Shown: in pieces, positions 6,467 to 9,596 of the stretch
Numbering within the stretch: the stretch's first letter is position 1
Layout: each line of letters opens with the position of its first letter
Source: Acidimicrobiaceae bacterium
GTDB lineage: Bacteria > Actinomycetota > Acidimicrobiia > Acidimicrobiales > Aldehydirespiratoraceae
Assembly: GCA_009840695.1 (NCBI GenBank)
Contig: VXNG01000207.1
Span: 1-9,596, forward strand
Direction of reading: 5' to 3'
DNA: 9,596 nucleotides
The notes under the pieces: model-generated
What the model was told of the DNA's origin: nothing
Database searches by the model: none
Seen by the model: the letters and a program-made list of their open reading frames with translations, nothing else
Program-made: the position numbers and the translations under genes

Positions 6467-8106
6467 GGGTCTGATCGCAGTGTCGAATCCGGGCCGTCGG
6501 CGGCGCCGTCGCGTCTCGGGTCGGCCACGCCGATCAGCCGACCCCCATCGTTCATCACCAGCTGCACGCAACCCAGGTAGAAGGAATGGGCATCCCGGCG
6601 GTCCACTGCGAAGCCGTGACGCTGGAGTGCCTCCAAGACGTCGGTCGATACCCGTGAAGCCTCCACGGACGCGACGCCGTGGAGCGAGCAGTGAAGGCGG
6701 GGAGCGTCCACCGCGGCCAGTGGCGAGGAGTTCCTGAGCCGTATCATGACCTGAAGGATCGATGAAGCGATCCGCTCGCTGCCCGGCGACCCGATCGCCA
6801 GCCGCGGTGTTCCGTCTCTGAGGATGATCGTCGGGGCCACGCTGGCCCACGGCACCGCGTTGGGCCTCAGGTAGTAGGGGTGTGAGGGGTCCTCGTAGTC
6901 GAAGGCGCTCATGTAGTTGTTGTAGAGAAAGCCCAGCTCGGGCGAAGCGGCGCACGAGCCGTAGACGTTCTCGATCGACTGCGTGAGCGCCACGGCGTTG
7001 CCGTCCGGATCCATCACCGAGAGGTGGGTGGTCTCGCCGCGGGTGTGGAGCGCTGCGAACTCATCGGCCACCCCACGGGCGTACCGGCGGTTCAGCATCT
7101 GTTTGTCGGAGACTTGGGAGTACAGGTTCGGATCGAAGGGCCGGTCCCTGCGGTCGATCAGCGCCTGCCGGATGGTCCTGGCCAGGCACACGGCGCCGTC
7201 GGGTGTGTCGATGTCCTGGAGCTCGCGGGGGAGGCTCTGATGGATGTTGAGCATCTCCACCAGGGTGCGGCCCGCGCCGGGTGGCGGCATGGTGTGAACG
7301 CTGTCGCGGCCGAGCCGCCCCGCCAGCGGCTCGCGCTCTACGGGGTGGGGAATCTGCGCCAGGTCGTCGGCTCGGAGGATGCCGCCGTTCATCTCCATGT
7401 CGGTGTGGATCAATCGAGCGGTCTCGCCCAGGTAGAAGTCCTCAAAGCCGTGGTCGGCGAGACGGCGCAGCGTCGCAGCCAGCACAGGCTGGACGAACCT
7501 CGTCCCGGCCCGGCGAGCCCGCCGCCCGTCCTGCAGGAAGAGCGGCCCCGCCGAGCGGGACTGCAGGTGCCTGCGCTCCCGCTTGGTGAGGCGGTACTGG
7601 AGCAGGCTGATCTCGTAGCCATCCTCCGCGAGTGCGATGGCAGGCTCCATGATGGCCGCCCAGCGGAGACGGCCGTAGCGCTCCAGCACGTGGGCATAGG
7701 TGGCGAGCGAGCTGGGAACGGTGGTGGCCAGATGCCCTCGCCTGCGGTCGGCGGGCAGGTTGGCGAAGGCGTCGATCACGGCCCGGTTCGGCGCTCGTGA
7801 CGAGCCGTCGACCGCGAGGGTGGCGCCGGACACTTGGTGATGGATGAGCATCATGGTCTGGCCGCCCAACCCCGACGCCGCGGGCTCGCAGACGCCCAGA
7901 GCCAGAGCAGCCGCGACGGCGGCGTCCACCGCGTTGCCGCCCTGCTCGAGCATCTGCACGCCCGCGGCTGTGGCCGAGTAGTGGGCCGTGCTCACCATGC
8001 CCTTCGAGGACGCCGCGATGCGCTGCGGCTCGTGGATGCGGGTGTCGGTCAACTCCAGCAGGTCGGTGTCGACCGCTCGCCGAGACCGAGCAGGGGGTTC
8101 GGTCAT
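6463..8106 (-). CDS. Gamma-glutamyltranspeptidase family protein, without signal peptide
   Basis: The protein has 547 residues, full length for the family. Landmarks are GGNAVDAAVAAALALGV (56-72), SGLGGQ (78-83), an Arg positioned to hold the glutamyl carboxylate in VDGSSRAP (R104), and the autoprocessing site GETTHLSVMDPDGNAVALTQS (357-377). Thr359 there should be both cleavage point and nucleophile. Next come NVYGS (380-384), LYNNYMSAF (394-402) and IGSPGSERI (438-446). GGTs are made as one chain that cuts itself into large and small subunits. They then hydrolyse or transfer gamma-glutamyl groups from glutathione-like compounds or gamma-glutamyl amides. The N-terminus (MTEPPARSRR...) is polar with no export signal, unlike periplasmic GGTs, so it should act in the cytosol on an intracellular gamma-glutamyl intermediate. 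The ATG is 4 nt after the ligase-fusion stop; the stop overlaps the next gene's GTG. Confidence 0.92.
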   Translation of the reverse strand: MTEPPARSRRAVDTDLLELTDTRIHEPQRIAASSKGMVSTAHYSATAAGVQMLEQGGNAVDAAVAAALALGVCEPAASGLGGQTMMLIHHQVSGATLAVDGSSRAPNRAVIDAFANLPADRRRGHLATTVPSSLATYAHVLERYGRLRWAAIMEPAIALAEDGYEISLLQYRLTKRERRHLQSRSAGPLFLQDGRRARRAGTRFVQPVLAATLRRLADHGFEDFYLGETARLIHTDMEMNGGILRADDLAQIPHPVEREPLAGRLGRDSVHTMPPPGAGRTLVEMLNIHQSLPRELQDIDTPDGAVCLARTIRQALIDRRDRPFDPNLYSQVSDKQMLNRRYARGVADEFAALHTRGETTHLSVMDPDGNAVALTQSIENVYGSCAASPELGFLYNNYMSAFDYEDPSHPYYLRPNAVPWASVAPTIILRDGTPRLAIGSPGSERIASSILQVMIRLRNSSPLAAVDAPRLHCSLHGVASVEASRVSTDVLEALQRHGFAVDRRDAHSFYLGCVQLVMNDGGRLIGVADPRRDGAADGPDSTLRSDP

Positions 8107-8110
8107 GCGG

Positions 8111-9596
8111 TCAGCGATCGAGTTGGCCGATCAGGTACTCGGACAGAAGCAGCGTGCGCTGCACCAGGCTGATGCGTTGCACCGCCTCGTCGGGCGTTCC
8201 CCGGTCCCTGGTGACCGGCGCCATCCCGCACACGACCGCGGTGGAGGGAGGGACCAGTCCGGCGACCGACGGCCAGGCTGAGGACTCCCGCTCCAGTGGG
8301 ATCTCCCACCGGGCCGCGGCAGCCTCCAGAGCCTCCACCAGGGGAGCGTTCGTCGGCCGGTCGGCCATGGGCGGCCTGTCGTCGAGCCGGGTGAGGCGCC
8401 ACTTGGGTCCACTCCGGCCGAGGGCGGACCGCATCGCGGCCTCGGCCTCGTCGGCCTGCGCCGTCTCGACGTACGACATCATCAGGGAAACCTCCACCCG
8501 GTGGGGCACGAACATAGGGTGACGCTCGGTCCTCACGTCCAGCGCGGCTATCGAGAGGCGCTTCTTGGGGGAGCTGAGCCGGCCGATCGCCAGCAGTCTC
8601 TCGCCCGTCCAGTTGACCACCGTTCTGCGCCGCCCGATCTGGCCCGGGCTCAGCCTGTCGCCCTCCACGACCAACTCGTACCGGCGGCTGCCGCGCCGCT
8701 GGGTGAGGACGCCGTTGCCGACGGTGCCGGGCCGGCAGACGAGCACCTGGCCGGCCCGGGCCGCGGCCTGCCCGATCAGCTTCTGGCTCAGGGCCGCGTC
8801 GCGTCCCTCGTCGGAGTACAGCAACACGCCGAGCGGGAGCCGCCTGAGGCTCCTGACGCTCCGGAGGGCGCGCAGGGCGTACTCCAGCATCACCAGCGGT
8901 GCCCGGGTGCGCCCGATCCCCTCGCCGTAGAGCCACTCCGGATCGCGGCGGAATCCCTGCCGCACCGTGTCTGGCGTGGTGGGAACGTCCAGGTGGGCGA
9001 GCAGCAGGATGCCCCCGTCGAAGCCCCTGGTGGTCTCCCACATGTGGGCCTCGGGCTCGTCGGTGAGCTCCGGCACGGGCCGCATCCCCAGGTCGCCGAA
9101 GATCCGCCCGGCGCGCTCCGCGGCTCGGGACAGGCCCAGCGGATCGTCGGTGCGGCTCGATGTCTGAACCCACCCCTGCAGCGAGCGCTCCATGCCGTCG
9201 CGGCGCTGGGTGATGTACTGGAAGGCCCGCTCCGACGGGTCGGCGGCCCGGGCGTCCACCGGGGGCGGCTGCGGGGTGCCGAAGTAGCGGGCGCTGGCCA
9301 CCTCGACCAGCCGGTTCACGAAGGCCGCGAAGTCCAGACCGACATGGGCCGCCCCGACCAGGTACGACCCGTGTTCGCCCAGGCTGGGCAGGCTGTTCGC
9401 CTCCAGGACGTACAGGTTGTCGTCGGCGTCCATGCGCATGTCGACGCGGGCGCAGTCGTACAGGCCTAGCGCCGAGAAGGTGCGCACCGCGATCTCCTGG
9501 GCCCGCGCGGTGAGCTCCTCCGGGATGGGCGCGGGGCACACGGGCTGGATCTGGCGGCCGCTGCGGCCGGTCTTGTCCTCGTAGGTGTAGATCTGG
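8111..9596 (-). CDS. Ddl-like ATP-grasp ligase fused to a degenerate M20-peptidase-like domain (N-terminus outside the window)
   Basis: About 494 C-terminal residues are visible, numbered from the first full codon at 9595. The frame is open to the window end, and the GTG at 9541 falls inside the domain, so the gene starts further right. Residues 1-105 are the end of a D-Ala-D-Ala ligase-like ATP-grasp domain. ARVDMRMDADDNLYVLEANSLP carries the Mg/ATP ligands D52, E65 and N67, followed by GEHGSYLVGAAHVGL. Residues about 135-490 resemble a complete M20 (carboxypeptidase G2-type) fold: LQGWVQTSSRTDDPLGL at the start, LLLAHLDVP, LYGEGIG, LLYSDEGRD and a lid-like segment ending APVTRDRGTPDEAV. Against the CPG2 ligands, H201/D203 remain and the general-base Glu is E263. 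The bridging Asp is R229, the next metal Glu is G264, the third is R288 and the final His is absent. The ligase half looks able to form an amide bond; the M20 half looks catalytically dead. First visible gene of the operon with GGT and FGase. Confidence 0.85.
   Translation of the reverse strand, partial: QIYTYEDKTGRSGRQIQPVCPAPIPEELTARAQEIAVRTFSALGLYDCARVDMRMDADDNLYVLEANSLPSLGEHGSYLVGAAHVGLDFAAFVNRLVEVASARYFGTPQPPPVDARAADPSERAFQYITQRRDGMERSLQGWVQTSSRTDDPLGLSRAAERAGRIFGDLGMRPVPELTDEPEAHMWETTRGFDGGILLLAHLDVPTTPDTVRQGFRRDPEWLYGEGIGRTRAPLVMLEYALRALRSVRSLRRLPLGVLLYSDEGRDAALSQKLIGQAAARAGQVLVCRPGTVGNGVLTQRRGSRRYELVVEGDRLSPGQIGRRRTVVNWTGERLLAIGRLSSPKKRLSIAALDVRTERHPMFVPHRVEVSLMMSYVETAQADEAEAAMRSALGRSGPKWRLTRLDDRPPMADRPTNAPLVEALEAAAARWEIPLERESSAWPSVAGLVPPSTAVVCGMAPVTRDRGTPDEAVQRISLVQRTLLLSEYLIGQLDR

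Noticed and set aside
7024..7800. Plus-strand open frame of 258 codons under the GGT gene
   Set aside because: No domain features; antisense to a GGT with complete motifs.
8103..9539. Alternative minus-strand frame (478 codons) in the ligase-fusion region, and a plus-strand frame of 322 codons (8501-9469)
   Set aside because: Both translate to Arg/Gly/Pro/Ala-rich sequence without motifs, whereas the frame ending at 8111 encodes clear ATP-grasp and M20-like domains.
1..9596. CRISPR arrays, tRNA/rRNA genes, insertion sequences, transposase or phage genes
   Set aside because: No regularly spaced repeats, terminal inverted repeats, RNA gene sequence or mobile-element proteins were seen; coding density leaves no gap over 300 bases.

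Overview
The window is GC-rich and almost fully coding, with nine genes (two cut by the window edges), very short intergenic gaps and frequent GTG starts. Gene content suggests a high-GC actinobacterium: a DinB-fold protein of the kind related to mycothiol-dependent enzymes, a luciferase-like F420/FMN oxidoreductase of the Mer type, a PD40 propeller lipoprotein, and start codons that mostly sit 6-8 nt after a TAnnnT -10 box with no Shine-Dalgarno sequence. An Acidimicrobiia-like lineage is my guess; no rRNA or marker gene is present to prove it.

Layout. (A) 1-2320, minus strand: a DinB-fold protein, then a TolB/PD40-type beta-propeller lipoprotein, then the N-terminal third of a creatininase-family amidohydrolase that runs off the left edge. 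Gaps of 40 and 5 nt suggest one transcript. (B) 2392-2904, plus: a small NQO/KefF-type flavodoxin-fold oxidoreductase, divergent from A. (C) 2920-3306, minus: a RidA-family protein lacking the usual catalytic arginine, convergent with B across a GC-rich hairpin. (D) 3355-5777, plus: an LLM-class flavin-dependent oxidoreductase followed after 14 nt by a COG0402 (MTA/SAH deaminase-like) amidohydrolase, divergent from C. (E) 5774-9596, minus: a tight three-gene operon. It starts with a Ddl-like ATP-grasp ligase fused to an M20-peptidase-like domain (cut by the right edge), then a gamma-glutamyltranspeptidase without a signal peptide, then an N-formylglutamate-amidohydrolase-family protein. Gaps are 4 nt and a GTGA overlap. 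D and E meet tail to tail, with both TAG stops sharing one CTAG palindrome.

How they may work together. Region E joins an enzyme that should form an amide bond (ATP-grasp) with two that cleave or transfer amide-linked glutamyl or N-acyl amino acid groups. This looks like a cytosolic pathway that makes and remodels a small gamma-glutamyl or peptide-like metabolite. The most unusual point is that the M20 half of the fusion has lost nearly all its zinc ligands (D to R, E to G, E to R, His missing), so it is probably a non-hydrolytic substrate-binding module. Regions A, C and D add more C-N bond chemistry (creatininase, RidA, deaminase-like amidohydrolase) and a flavin oxidoreductase, as in a nitrogenous-compound catabolic region. 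The substrate of none of these can be read from the sequence.
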